A stretch of 44,423 nucleotides of DNA from Streptomyces spiralis (GTDB lineage Bacteria > Actinomycetota > Actinomycetes > Streptomycetales > Streptomycetaceae). Each line of letters begins with the position of its first letter. The first letter of the stretch is position 1. The notes beneath the pieces were generated by a model. That model was not told the origin of the DNA and ran no database searches. It saw nothing but the letters and a program-made list of their open reading frames with translations. The stretch spans positions 71,822-116,244 of the forward strand of contig NZ_BNBC01000032.1 in assembly GCF_014654675.1 (NCBI RefSeq), in the 5' to 3' direction. Below are positions 16,322 through 24,319 of the stretch, piece by piece. The translations under genes and the position numbers were made by a program.

Positions 16322-18457
16322 TCAGAGCAGCCCCGCGGCCCTGGCCCACCGGTACTTGGCGCCCAGCACCGCCACCGGCTTCTCCGTGGTGTACGGGTAG
16401 GCGACGACGCCTCGCTCGAAGAGGTACTGGCACGCCTCCTCGACCTCGACGTCACCGGCCAGCGACGCCACCACGGGCTTCTCGATCCCGCGTGCGCGGA
16501 ACTCGGCCACCACACGGGCGGTCAGCTCGGCGAACACCATGGGTGGGGTGACGATGGTGTGCCAGTAGCCGAGGACGAGGGAGTGGATGCGCGGGTCCTG
16601 AAGCCCCAGGCGGATCGTCGCCTCGTACGTCGACGGTGGCTCGCCGCCGGTGATGTCCACCGGGTTGCCGGCCGCGCCGAAGGGCGGGATGAACCGGCGG
16701 AACGCCTCGTCCAGGTCCGGTGGGATCTCCATCAGGGACAGGCCGTTGTCGGAGACCGCGTCCGACAGCAGCACGCCGCTGCCGCCCGCCCCGGTGATGA
16801 TCACGATGTTGTCGCCCTTGGGGGCCGGCAGCACCGGAAGGGCACGGGCGTACTCCAGCATGTCGTTGAGGCCCGGGGCGCGGATCACGCCGGCCTGCCG
16901 CAGGATGTCGTCGTACACCGCGTCGTCGCCCGCGAGCGCCCCCGTGTGCGACCCGGCCGCCTTCGCGCCCGCCGCCGTACGGCCCGCCTTCAGCACCACG
17001 ACCGGCTTCTTCGGCACGGTCGCCCGCGCGGCCGCCACGAAGGCGCGGCCGTCCTTGAGGTCCTCCAGGTGCATGGCGATGCACTCGGTGTGCGGGTCCT
17101 CGCCGAACCAGGTCAGCAGGTCGTCCTCGTCGACGTCGGACTTGTTGCCGAGCCCGACGATCGCCGACACACCCGTCTTCGTGGAGCGGGCGAAGCCGAG
17201 GATGGCCATGCCGATCCCGCCGGACTGGGAGGTCAGCGCCACCCCGCCCTTGACGTCGTACGGCGTGCAGAACGTGGCGCACAGGTCCTGCCAGGTCGAG
17301 TAGTAGCCGTAGATGTTCGGACCGAGCAGCCGGATCCCGTACCGCTCGGCGATCGCCACGATCTCCGCCTGGAGTTCGTGCTCGCCGGTCTCGGCGAACC
17401 CGGAGGGGATGAGGACGGCATTGGGGATCTTCTTGCGTCCCACCTCCTCCAGGGCCGCGGCCACGAACTTGGCGGGAATCGCGAAGACCGCCACATCCAC
17501 CTCACCGGGAACGTCCGTGACACTCTTGTACGCCTTGCGGCCCAGAATGTCATCGGCCTTGGGGTTCACCGGGTGGATCTCGCCGGAGAAACCCCCGTCG
17601 ACGAGGTTGCGCATCACCGAGTTGCCGATCTTGCCCTGTTCGTTGGAGGCACCGATGACGGCCACCGACGAGGGCTGCATCAGCCGGCGCATGGAGGTGA
17701 GGATCTGCTCGCGTGTGAAGGTGCGCCGCGGCTCGGGCTCCGACTCGCTCAGGATGACGCGGATGTCCGCGGCGACCGCGCCGTCGGGCGTGGCGATCAC
17801 CGGGTTGAGGTCCACCTCGGCGATCTCGGGGAAGTCCGCGACGAGTTGCGACACCCGGCGGATCTGCTCGGCGATCGCCTCCCGGTCGACCGCGGCCCCG
17901 CCGCGCACCCCGCGCAGCACCTCGGCGGCGCGGATGGAGTCCAGCATCGACAGGGACTCGGCCTCGTCGACGGGCGCCAGGCGGAAGGTGACGTCCTTGA
18001 GGACCTCGACCAGCACACCGCCGAGCCCGAAGGCGACCACCTTCCCGAAGGTGGGGTCGGTGACGGCACCGACGATGACCTCCTGCCCCTTGGGCAGGAG
18101 CTCCTGCACCTGCACGCCGTCGATCCGGGCGTCGGCGTCGTAGGCACGCGCGTTGGCGATGATCCTGTCGTAGGCGGCGCGGACGTCGTCCGCACCCTGG
18201 ACGCCGACGATCACGCCCCCGGCGTCGGTCTTGTGCAGGATGTCGGGGGAGACGATCTTCATCACGACGGGCCCGCCGAAGCGGTCCGCGAAGGCGAGCG
18301 CCTCGTCGGCGTCCTTCGCCAGTTCCTCGCCCGGGACGGCGATCCCGTACGCGTCGGCGATCACCTTGCCCTCGGGCGCGGTCAGCGCGGTGCGTCCCTC
18401 GGCCCGCACGGAGTCGATCAGCGTGCGCACCCGCTCCAGGCGGTCCTCGGCCATCAC
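16322..18457 (-). CDS. NDP-forming acyl-CoA synthetase (single-chain acetate–CoA ligase type)
   Basis: The 711-residue protein has an N-terminal ATP-grasp part (about 1-235: VVMKIVSPDILHKTDAGGV, EVDLNPV). A CoA-binding Rossmann domain (about 260-385: SSVAVIGASNEQGKIGN, GIRLLGPN) and ligase-CoA domains follow. SHTGALAG at 503-510 contains the His (residue 504) expected to carry the phosphoryl group. Such enzymes interconvert acyl-CoA plus NDP plus phosphate with acid plus CoA plus NTP. The GTG/ATG start lies 1 nt after the frc stop, so the pair is translationally coupled. A role in making the first formyl- or oxalyl-CoA, or in recovering energy from acyl-CoA, is inferred; the acid is unknown. 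Confidence 0.85.
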   Translation of the reverse strand: MMAEDRLERVRTLIDSVRAEGRTALTAPEGKVIADAYGIAVPGEELAKDADEALAFADRFGGPVVMKIVSPDILHKTDAGGVIVGVQGADDVRAAYDRIIANARAYDADARIDGVQVQELLPKGQEVIVGAVTDPTFGKVVAFGLGGVLVEVLKDVTFRLAPVDEAESLSMLDSIRAAEVLRGVRGGAAVDREAIAEQIRRVSQLVADFPEIAEVDLNPVIATPDGAVAADIRVILSESEPEPRRTFTREQILTSMRRLMQPSSVAVIGASNEQGKIGNSVMRNLVDGGFSGEIHPVNPKADDILGRKAYKSVTDVPGEVDVAVFAIPAKFVAAALEEVGRKKIPNAVLIPSGFAETGEHELQAEIVAIAERYGIRLLGPNIYGYYSTWQDLCATFCTPYDVKGGVALTSQSGGIGMAILGFARSTKTGVSAIVGLGNKSDVDEDDLLTWFGEDPHTECIAMHLEDLKDGRAFVAAARATVPKKPVVVLKAGRTAAGAKAAGSHTGALAGDDAVYDDILRQAGVIRAPGLNDMLEYARALPVLPAPKGDNIVIITGAGGSGVLLSDAVSDNGLSLMEIPPDLDEAFRRFIPPFGAAGNPVDITGGEPPSTYEATIRLGLQDPRIHSLVLGYWHTIVTPPMVFAELTARVVAEFRARGIEKPVVASLAGDVEVEEACQYLFERGVVAYPYTTEKPVAVLGAKYRWARAAGLL

Positions 18458-18458
18458 G

Positions 18459-19718
18459 TCAGATCACTCCGTTCGACTTGAGCAGGCGCAACTCCTCGTC
18501 GCCGAGGCGGAGTTCGCCGACAAAGATCTCCTCGTTGTGCTCACCGAGCAGCGGCGACCGCTTGACCTCCACCGGGGAGTCGGACAGCTTGAGCGGGCTG
18601 CCCACGGTCTTGAACTCGCCGCGCTCGGGGTGCGGGACGCTGACCACCATCTCGTTGGCGACCAGCGACTGGTCCTCGATGATCTCCTTGGTGGACAGGA
18701 TCGGCCCGCACGGGATGTTGTGGGCGTTGAGCTTCTCCAGCACCTCCCACTTGGGGAGCCCGGAGGACCACTCCTCGATCAGCTGGAACATCTTGTTCAG
18801 CTTGGGCAGACGGGCCTCGGGGGTCGCCCACTCGGGGTCGTCGGCCAGCTCGGGCCGGCCGATCAGCTCGGTGATCGGCTGCCAGCCGACCGGCTGGACG
18901 ATCACGTACACGTAGTCGTTGGGCCCGCCGGGCGCGCACTTGACCGCCCAGCCGGGCTGACCGCCGCCGGAGGCGTTGCCGGAGCGGGGGACCTCGTCGC
19001 CGAAGTCCTCGTTGGGGTACTCGGCGAGCGGCCCGTGGGCCAGGCGCTGCTGGTCGCGCAGCTTGACCCGGCACAGGTTGAGCACCGCGTGCTGCATGGC
19101 CACGTTCACCCGCTGTCCGCGCCCGGTCCGCTCCCGCTGGAACAACGCGGCGAGCACTCCGGCGACCAGATGGACCCCGGTGCCCGAGTCGCCGATCTGG
19201 GCGCCGGTGGCGGTGGGCGGACCGTCCTCGAACCCGGTGGTCGACATCGAGCCGCCCATCGCCTGGGCGACCACCTCGTAGGCCTTGAAGTCGGTGTACG
19301 GGCCTTCGCCGAACCCCTTGATGGAGGCGTAGACCAGGCGCGGGTTGATCTTCCGGATGCGCTCCCAGGTGAAGCCCATCCGGTCCACCGCGCCGGGGCC
19401 GAAGTTCTCCACCATGACGTCGGAGCGCCGGATCAGCTCGGTGAGCAGCTCCTTGCCGCGCTCGGTCTTGGTGTTGAGGGTGATGCTGCGCTTGTTGCAG
19501 TTCAACATCGTGAAGTAGAGGGAGTCGGCGTCCGGGACGTCGCGCAGCTGCCTGCGGGTGATGTCACCGGACGGCGCCTCCAGCTTGATGACGTCCGCGC
19601 CGAGCCAGGCGAGCAGCTGGGTCGCCGATGGCCCCGACTGGACGTGGGTCATGTCCAGGACGCGGATGCCGTCGAGAGCCTTTCCGGCAGGTCCGGTCGC
19701 GGAAGTTTCGGTCGTCAC
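18459..19718 (-). CDS. frc: Formyl-CoA transferase (formyl-CoA:oxalate CoA-transferase)
   Basis: The 419-residue length and motifs match class III CoA-transferases of the Frc type. Frc transfers CoA from formyl-CoA to oxalate, giving oxalyl-CoA and formate. The catalytic Asp is predicted at residue 177 in QIGDSGTG (Asp169 in Oxalobacter Frc). The glycine-rich lid is GNASGGGQPGW at 247-257. The N-terminus DGIRVLDMTHVQSGPSATQL is also typical. The gene is first in the minus-strand unit frc–acyl-CoA synthetase–transporter, and its upstream region shares two operator palindromes with the divergent sucC-like gene. With oxc at 31425-33158, the assignment to oxalate catabolism is firm. Confidence 0.93.
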   Translation of the reverse strand: MTTETSATGPAGKALDGIRVLDMTHVQSGPSATQLLAWLGADVIKLEAPSGDITRRQLRDVPDADSLYFTMLNCNKRSITLNTKTERGKELLTELIRRSDVMVENFGPGAVDRMGFTWERIRKINPRLVYASIKGFGEGPYTDFKAYEVVAQAMGGSMSTTGFEDGPPTATGAQIGDSGTGVHLVAGVLAALFQRERTGRGQRVNVAMQHAVLNLCRVKLRDQQRLAHGPLAEYPNEDFGDEVPRSGNASGGGQPGWAVKCAPGGPNDYVYVIVQPVGWQPITELIGRPELADDPEWATPEARLPKLNKMFQLIEEWSSGLPKWEVLEKLNAHNIPCGPILSTKEIIEDQSLVANEMVVSVPHPERGEFKTVGSPLKLSDSPVEVKRSPLLGEHNEEIFVGELRLGDEELRLLKSNGVI

Positions 19719-19807
19719 CGGGTCACCTCACTTGTGCATCGTGGTTCGTGGCCGTCGTCAGGCATGACGAAGTCCGTCCCTTCATAGGGGTGCACCACTC
19801 AAGCGGT

Positions 19808-19843
19808 ACATTGCATACAGTCGACGAATACTGTATGAAGCTT
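19808..19843. promoter_or_regulatory. Oxalate-module palindromes, sites B1 and B2 (divergent frc / sucC-like promoter)
   Basis: B1 (19808-19823, ACATTGCATACAGTCG) has 5 and B2 (19828-19843, ATACTGTATGAAGCTT) has 4 mismatches to ATACTGTATACAGTAT. Their starts are 20 bp apart, about two helical turns. Together they also form a perfect inverted pair, CATACAG–N10–CTGTATG (19814-19837). The pair lies 90 bp from the frc start and 63 bp from the sucC-like start, so one complex could control both directions. Confidence 0.6.
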
Positions 19844-19905
19844 GTTATCCCGCATCCAGTGGGTGGTGTCCAGGGGGCGTGCGGCATTTTTGAACAGGAG
19901 CCGGA

Positions 19906-21036
19906 ATGGACCTGTACGAACACCAGGCAAGGGAACTCTTCGAGGCACACGGCATCGTGGTGCCGCGCGCGGAGGTCACCGACTCGGCCAAGGAGGCCCG
20001 GGAGATCGCCCGCAGGCTCGGCGGACGTGCCGTCGTCAAGGCGCAGGTGAAGACCGGAGGGCGGGGCAAGGCGGGCGGAGTGAAGCTCGCCGCCGACCCG
20101 GCCGCCGTCGAACAGACGGCACGCCGGATCCTGGGCATGGACATCCGCGGCCATCGCGTGGGCAAAGTCATGGTTGCCGAACCCGTCGACATCGAGCGGG
20201 AGTTCTACGTCTCCTACGTCCTCGACCGGGCAGCCGGCGGTTTCCTCGCCATCGCGTCGGCCGAGGGCGGCATGGAGATCGAGGAGGTCGCGGCCCAGCG
20301 CCCCGAGGCGGTGGCCCGCATCCCCGTCGACCCGAAGGAGGGCGTCACCTCCGCCGTCGCCGCCAGGATCGCCGCTGCCGCCGGGCTCCCGGAGCGCACC
20401 GCGGACGTCCTCATGCGGCTGTGGCAGGTCCTGGTCCGCGAGGACGCCCTGCTCGTCGAGGTCAACCCGCTCGTCCTGACGCGCCAGGGCCGGATCCTCG
20501 CCCTCGACGGCAAGGTCACCCTGGACGACAACGCCCGCTTCCGCCAGGCCCGTTGGGCCGCCGACACGGTGGAGCACGACGACCGCCTCGAGGCCGCCGC
20601 CGCGGCCAGGGGCCTGAACTACGTGAAACTGGACGGCCAGGTCGGGGTCATCGGCAACGGCGCAGGGCTCGTCATGTCGACCCTTGACGTCGTCGCCGGC
20701 TGCGGTGCCCGACCCGCCAACTTCCTGGACATCGGCGGCGGGGCCTCCGCCCGGGTGATGGCCGACGGCCTCTCCGTCATCCTGTCCGACCCGGACGTCA
20801 AATCCGTTCTCGTCAACGTCTTCGGCGGCATCACCGCCTGCGACGCGGTCGCCGACGGCATCGTCCAGGCCGTGGAGACCGTCAAGCCGACCCGCCCGCT
20901 CGTGGTCCGCCTCGACGGCAACAACGCGGCCCGCGGCCGCGCCATCCTCGACGAGCACGCCCACCCGCTCGTCCACCAGGCCACCACCATGGACGGCGCC
21001 GCCCAGCGCGCCGCCGACCTCGCCAACGCCTCGTAA
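19906..21036 (+). CDS. sucC: Succinyl-CoA ligase beta subunit paralogue (SucC-like)
   Basis: The 376-residue protein begins MDLYEHQARELFEAHGI and has the ATP-grasp signature VVKAQVKTGGRGKAGGVKLA, LVEVNPLVLT and FLDIGGGASARVMADGL. SucC binds nucleotide and acyl substrate, with SucD carrying CoA and the phospho-His. The start follows AGGAG. Its placement divergent to frc, behind the shared operators, argues for a dedicated paralogue rather than the TCA-cycle enzyme. Malate–CoA ligase (MtkA) is a homologous alternative. The specific acid activated is not visible from sequence. Confidence 0.85.
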   Translation: MDLYEHQARELFEAHGIVVPRAEVTDSAKEAREIARRLGGRAVVKAQVKTGGRGKAGGVKLAADPAAVEQTARRILGMDIRGHRVGKVMVAEPVDIEREFYVSYVLDRAAGGFLAIASAEGGMEIEEVAAQRPEAVARIPVDPKEGVTSAVAARIAAAAGLPERTADVLMRLWQVLVREDALLVEVNPLVLTRQGRILALDGKVTLDDNARFRQARWAADTVEHDDRLEAAAAARGLNYVKLDGQVGVIGNGAGLVMSTLDVVAGCGARPANFLDIGGGASARVMADGLSVILSDPDVKSVLVNVFGGITACDAVADGIVQAVETVKPTRPLVVRLDGNNAARGRAILDEHAHPLVHQATTMDGAAQRAADLANAS

Positions 21037-21047
21037 GGAGACGGGAC

Positions 21048-21935
21048 ATGGCCATCTTTCTCACCAAGGAGAGCAAGGTCCTCGTCCAGGGCATGACCGG
21101 CGCCGAGGGCATGAAGCACACCCGCCGGATGCTCGCCGCCGGCACCCAGGTCGTCGGCGGCGTCAACCCGCGCAAGGCCGGGCAGAGCGTCGACTTCGAC
21201 GACCGCGGCGTGCCGGTCTTCGGCTCCGTCCGCGAGGGCATGGAGGCGACCGGCGCCGGCGTCTCCGTCGTCTTCGTGCCGCCCGCCTTCGCCAAGGCCG
21301 CGGTGATCGAGGCCGCGGACGCGGGCATCGGTCTGGCGGTCGTCATCACCGAGGGCATCCCCGTCCACGACGCCGTCGCCTTCACCTCGCACGCGAAGTA
21401 CGCCAAGGGCGGGGCCACCAGGATCATCGGCCCCAACTGCCCAGGGCTGATCAGCCCCGGACAGTCCAATGCGGGCATCATCCCCGCCGACATCACCAAG
21501 CCCGGCCGGATCGGACTGGTCTCGAAGTCCGGCACGCTCACCTACCAACTCATGTACGAGCTGCGGGACATCGGCTTCTCCTCCTGCGTCGGCATCGGCG
21601 GCGATCCCGTCGTCGGCACCACCCACATCGACTGCCTGGAGGCCTTCGAGAACGACCCCGACACCGAACTCATCGTCCTCATCGGCGAGATCGGCGGCGA
21701 CGCCGAGGAGCGCGCCGCGGCCTACATCCGCGAGCACGTCACCAAGCCCGTCGTCGGCTATGTCGCCGGCTTCACCGCGCCCGAGGGCAAGACCATGGGC
21801 CACGCCGGCGCCATCGTCTCCGGCTCCTCCGGCACCGCCCAGGCGAAGAAGGAGGCCCTGGAGGCCGTCGGCGTGCGAGTGGGGAGCACACCGACCGAAA
21901 CGGCCCGGCTGGCCCTGGAGGCCATCGGCGGCTGA
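21048..21935 (+). CDS. sucD: Succinyl-CoA ligase alpha subunit paralogue (SucD-like)
   Basis: The 295-residue protein has the CoA-binding N-terminus KVLVQGMTGAEGMKHTRRML, the segment RIIGPNCPGLISPGQ, and the phospho-His loop GKTMGHAGAIV. In SucD this His relays phosphate between succinyl phosphate and nucleotide. The gene starts 11 nt after the sucC-like stop, behind AAGGAG, forming a two-gene complex. As with its partner, the context points to activation of, or energy recovery from, an acid in the oxalate/glyoxylate pathway. Confidence 0.87.
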   Translation: MAIFLTKESKVLVQGMTGAEGMKHTRRMLAAGTQVVGGVNPRKAGQSVDFDDRGVPVFGSVREGMEATGAGVSVVFVPPAFAKAAVIEAADAGIGLAVVITEGIPVHDAVAFTSHAKYAKGGATRIIGPNCPGLISPGQSNAGIIPADITKPGRIGLVSKSGTLTYQLMYELRDIGFSSCVGIGGDPVVGTTHIDCLEAFENDPDTELIVLIGEIGGDAEERAAAYIREHVTKPVVGYVAGFTAPEGKTMGHAGAIVSGSSGTAQAKKEALEAVGVRVGSTPTETARLALEAIGG

Positions 21936-22007
21936 CGTCACCCGGCCCCACTCGTGGTGTCCGGGCGGCGCCCGGCGCCCGGATCAGTTCTCGAGGGGGC
22001 CGTCCTC

Positions 22008-22092
22008 GCGCGAACCGCGGGACGCGTCCCACCGCGCGATGCGAACCACCACGAGACGCGTCCCACCGCGCCATACGTCCCACCGCGCCCCG
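22008..22092. repeat. 17-bp tandem repeat in the sucD–aldehyde dehydrogenase gap
   Basis: Four 17-bp units can be lined up from 22025 to 22092. Three share CGTCCCACCGCGC (starting at 22025, 22059 and 22076), and the unit at 22042 is diverged. A further degenerate unit may precede them (22008-22024). The repeat lies in the 262-bp gap between the sucD-like stop and the aldehyde dehydrogenase start, which otherwise shows only a small GC hairpin near 21961. Confidence 0.6.
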
Positions 22093-22197
22093 CCTGCCCG
22101 GGCGGGTGCGTTCCGTGCGATCCGTACGACCGTGCAACAGCGCGACCTGCACGCCATGCGAACCGCCCCCGACTGTGCACCGAGAGCGGAGCAATCA

Positions 22198-23763
22198 ATG
22201 GCACCAACCCTCGACAACACCGCCACCCCCACCCTCACCCTGAAGTCCGGCACCGCCTGGGCCGACGCCTGGCAGCGCTGCCTGGCCGTCGCTCCCGAGG
22301 CGTTCCGCGAGGACCGTGTCCTCAACCTCTGGAACGCCTCTTGGCAGGCCGACGGCCGGACACTGCCCGCCACCAGCCCCGTCGACGGCAGCCCCATCGT
22401 CGGGCCGCCCCGCCTGGACAGGGACACGGCCGGCGCCGCGGTCCGCGCGTCGCTCGACCAGCACCGCGCCTGGCGCCACGTCCCCCTCGGCGAACGGCGG
22501 GCCCGTGTCGCCGCCACCCTCGACGCCCTCGCCGAGCACCGTGAGCTCCTCGCCCTCCTCCTCGTCTGGGAGATAGGCAAGCCCTGGCGGCTCGCCCAGG
22601 CGGACGTGGACCGCGCGATCGACGGCGTGCGCTGGTACCTCGAGGGCATCGAGCCCATGCTGGACGGACGCGCAGCGCTGGACGGGCCCGTCTCCAACAT
22701 CGCCAGCTGGAACTACCCGATGTCCGTCCTCGTCCACGCCATGCTGGTGCAGGCCCTCGCCGGCAACGCGGTCATCGCCAAGTCCCCCACCGACGGCGGG
22801 CTCGCCTGCCTCACCCTGGCCTGCGCGCTCGCCGCCCGCGAGGGCATCCCCCTGACCCTGGTCAGCGGCAGCGGGGGAGAGCTCTCCCAGGCGCTGGTGC
22901 GGGCGCCCGAGATCGGCTGCGTCTCCTTCGTGGGCGGCCGCGACACCGGCGCCGAGGTCGCCACGGCCGTCGCCGACCTGGGCAAGCGGCACATCCTGGA
23001 GCAGGAGGGCCTCAACACCTGGGGCATCTGGAACTTCTCCGACTGGGAGACGCTCACCGCCGTGATCCCCAAGCTCTTCGACTACGGCAAGCAGCGCTGC
23101 ACCGCCTACCCGCGCTTCGTCGTCCAGCGCTCCCTCTTCGACGAGTTCCTCGCCGCCTACCTCCCGGCCGTCCGCACCCTGCGCGTCGGTCACCCACTGG
23201 CCGTGGAGCACCCCGAGGACCCGTATCCCGTACTGGACTTCGGCCCGGTCATCAACGCGGCCAAGGCCAAGGAACTCCACGACCAGGTGGCGGAGGCCAT
23301 CGACCGCGGAGCCGTCCCGCTGCACCGCGGCAGTGAGTCCGACGCCCTCTTCCTGCCGGGCCAGGACACCTCCGCCTATGTCCAGCCCGTCACGCTCCTG
23401 AACCCGCCCCCGTCCTCACCGCTGCACCACGCGGAGCCCTTCGGCCCGGTCGACACCATCGTCCTGGTCGACACGGAGGCGGAGTTGCTCGCCGCCATGA
23501 ACGCCTCCAACGGCGCCCTGGTCGCCACCTTGTCGACCGACGACCGGGAGACCTACGAGCGCCTCGCCCCGCAGATCCGCGCCTTCAAGGTGGGCCACGG
23601 CAGGCCTCGTTCGCGCGGCGACCGCGAGGAACTCTTCGGCGGCTTCGGTGCGTCGTGGCGCGGCGCCTTCGTGGGCGGTGAACTCCTCGTCCGTGCCGTC
23701 ACGGTGGGCCCCGCGGGCGAGCGCCTGCCGGGGAACTTCCCCGAGTACCAGCTGATGCCGTAG
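22198..23763 (+). CDS. Aldehyde dehydrogenase superfamily protein with unusual catalytic motif
   Basis: The ATG at 22198, behind GCGGAG, gives 521 residues; the longer open frame upstream overlaps sucD in another frame. Expected catalytic positions are present: Asn172 in ASWNYP, Lys195 in IAKSP, general-base Glu268 in LEQEGLN and Cys301 in GKQRCTAYP. The motif LEQEGLNTWGIW replaces the usual ELGGK loop, and GKQRCTA replaces GQxCxA, so this is a divergent subgroup. It follows sucCD on the same strand within the oxalate module. Oxidation of a small aldehyde such as glyoxylate, or a CoA-linked reaction, is possible but unproven. Confidence 0.8.
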   Translation: MAPTLDNTATPTLTLKSGTAWADAWQRCLAVAPEAFREDRVLNLWNASWQADGRTLPATSPVDGSPIVGPPRLDRDTAGAAVRASLDQHRAWRHVPLGERRARVAATLDALAEHRELLALLLVWEIGKPWRLAQADVDRAIDGVRWYLEGIEPMLDGRAALDGPVSNIASWNYPMSVLVHAMLVQALAGNAVIAKSPTDGGLACLTLACALAAREGIPLTLVSGSGGELSQALVRAPEIGCVSFVGGRDTGAEVATAVADLGKRHILEQEGLNTWGIWNFSDWETLTAVIPKLFDYGKQRCTAYPRFVVQRSLFDEFLAAYLPAVRTLRVGHPLAVEHPEDPYPVLDFGPVINAAKAKELHDQVAEAIDRGAVPLHRGSESDALFLPGQDTSAYVQPVTLLNPPPSSPLHHAEPFGPVDTIVLVDTEAELLAAMNASNGALVATLSTDDRETYERLAPQIRAFKVGHGRPRSRGDREELFGGFGASWRGAFVGGELLVRAVTVGPAGERLPGNFPEYQLMP

Positions 23764-23801
23764 GGGTGCCGACGGCCGGAACGCGGCCCTGCCGTTGCCC
23801 G

Positions 23802-23838
23802 GCCGACCGGCGCTCTCCGATCGAGAGCGCCGGTCGGC
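23802..23838 (+). terminator. Strong hairpin after the aldehyde dehydrogenase gene
   Basis: A perfect 16-bp stem (GCCGACCGGCGCTCTC and its complement) with a 5-nt loop lies 39 nt past the stop. It closes the sucCD–ALDH transcript. Confidence 0.8.
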
Positions 23839-24095
23839 GTCCTCGCCGGGACCGGAACCATGACAGGCGAGAGCGCGTGGGCGCGGTGAGTGGGGACCGG
23901 CCGACCAGGGGGCGCACCCGCCGGCCGGTCCCGTACTCGTGCCACGTGTCGCGTCCGCCGGCAGCACACGGTGCTGCCGCGCTCTGCGTCAGGCGTGGCA
24001 CGCCTGTGTACACGCGTCCATGGAGAGCCGCGGAGTCTCTGGGCCGCACGCAGGGGGCTGCGAGAGCCGACGGCCCTCAGCGAATGGTCGACACC

Positions 24096-24111
24096 ATGCT
24101 GTCTACAATAT
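24096..24111. promoter_or_regulatory. Oxalate-module palindrome, site C
   Basis: ATGCTGTCTACAATAT has 3 mismatches to the window consensus ATACTGTATACAGTAT. It contains TACAAT (24104-24109), a good -10 element on the plus strand, 224 bp before the acyl-CoA dehydrogenase-like start. Confidence 0.65.
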
Positions 24112-24273
24112 TCGGTTCGGCCCTGACAAGGGTCGTGGCGGTACGCACGCCTGGGGACCGTGCGTCGATGCCGCGCCTGGAGCGGCCGGTCGGGCCCGGT
24201 CGGGAAGCGGTCGGGGCGCCGTCGAGGAGTTGTGGAAAAGCATTCGCCGTCGAAGGCATGGATAGCCGTCCGA

Positions 24274-24289
24274 TAGCGGTATACAGTAT
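24274..24289. promoter_or_regulatory. Oxalate-module palindrome, site D
   Basis: TAGCGGTATACAGTAT has 4 mismatches, all in the left arm; the right arm is perfect. TACAGT at 24282-24287 could be a -10 element, placing transcription start near 24295 and a leader of about 25 nt that includes the AAGGAG ribosome site of the next gene. Confidence 0.6.
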
Positions 24290-24319
24290 GCAATCCTCCG
24301 AGACTTTCAAGGAGCCGCC

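Larger units (their letters stand above)
23839..24319. promoter_or_regulatory. Long leader/promoter region of the acyl-CoA dehydrogenase-like gene
   Basis: This 481-bp stretch has no convincing gene. It contains operator sites C and D near its 3' end, each overlapping a TACAAT- or TACAGT-like -10 hexamer, so two tandem promoters are plausible. Open frames on both strands here are Arg/Pro-rich and unrecognised. Confidence 0.45.

Noticed and set aside
19906..21935. Calling sucCD simply the TCA-cycle succinyl-CoA ligase
   Set aside because: It is divergent from frc and shares the module operators, so a dedicated paralogue is more likely; this cannot be settled without the rest of the genome.
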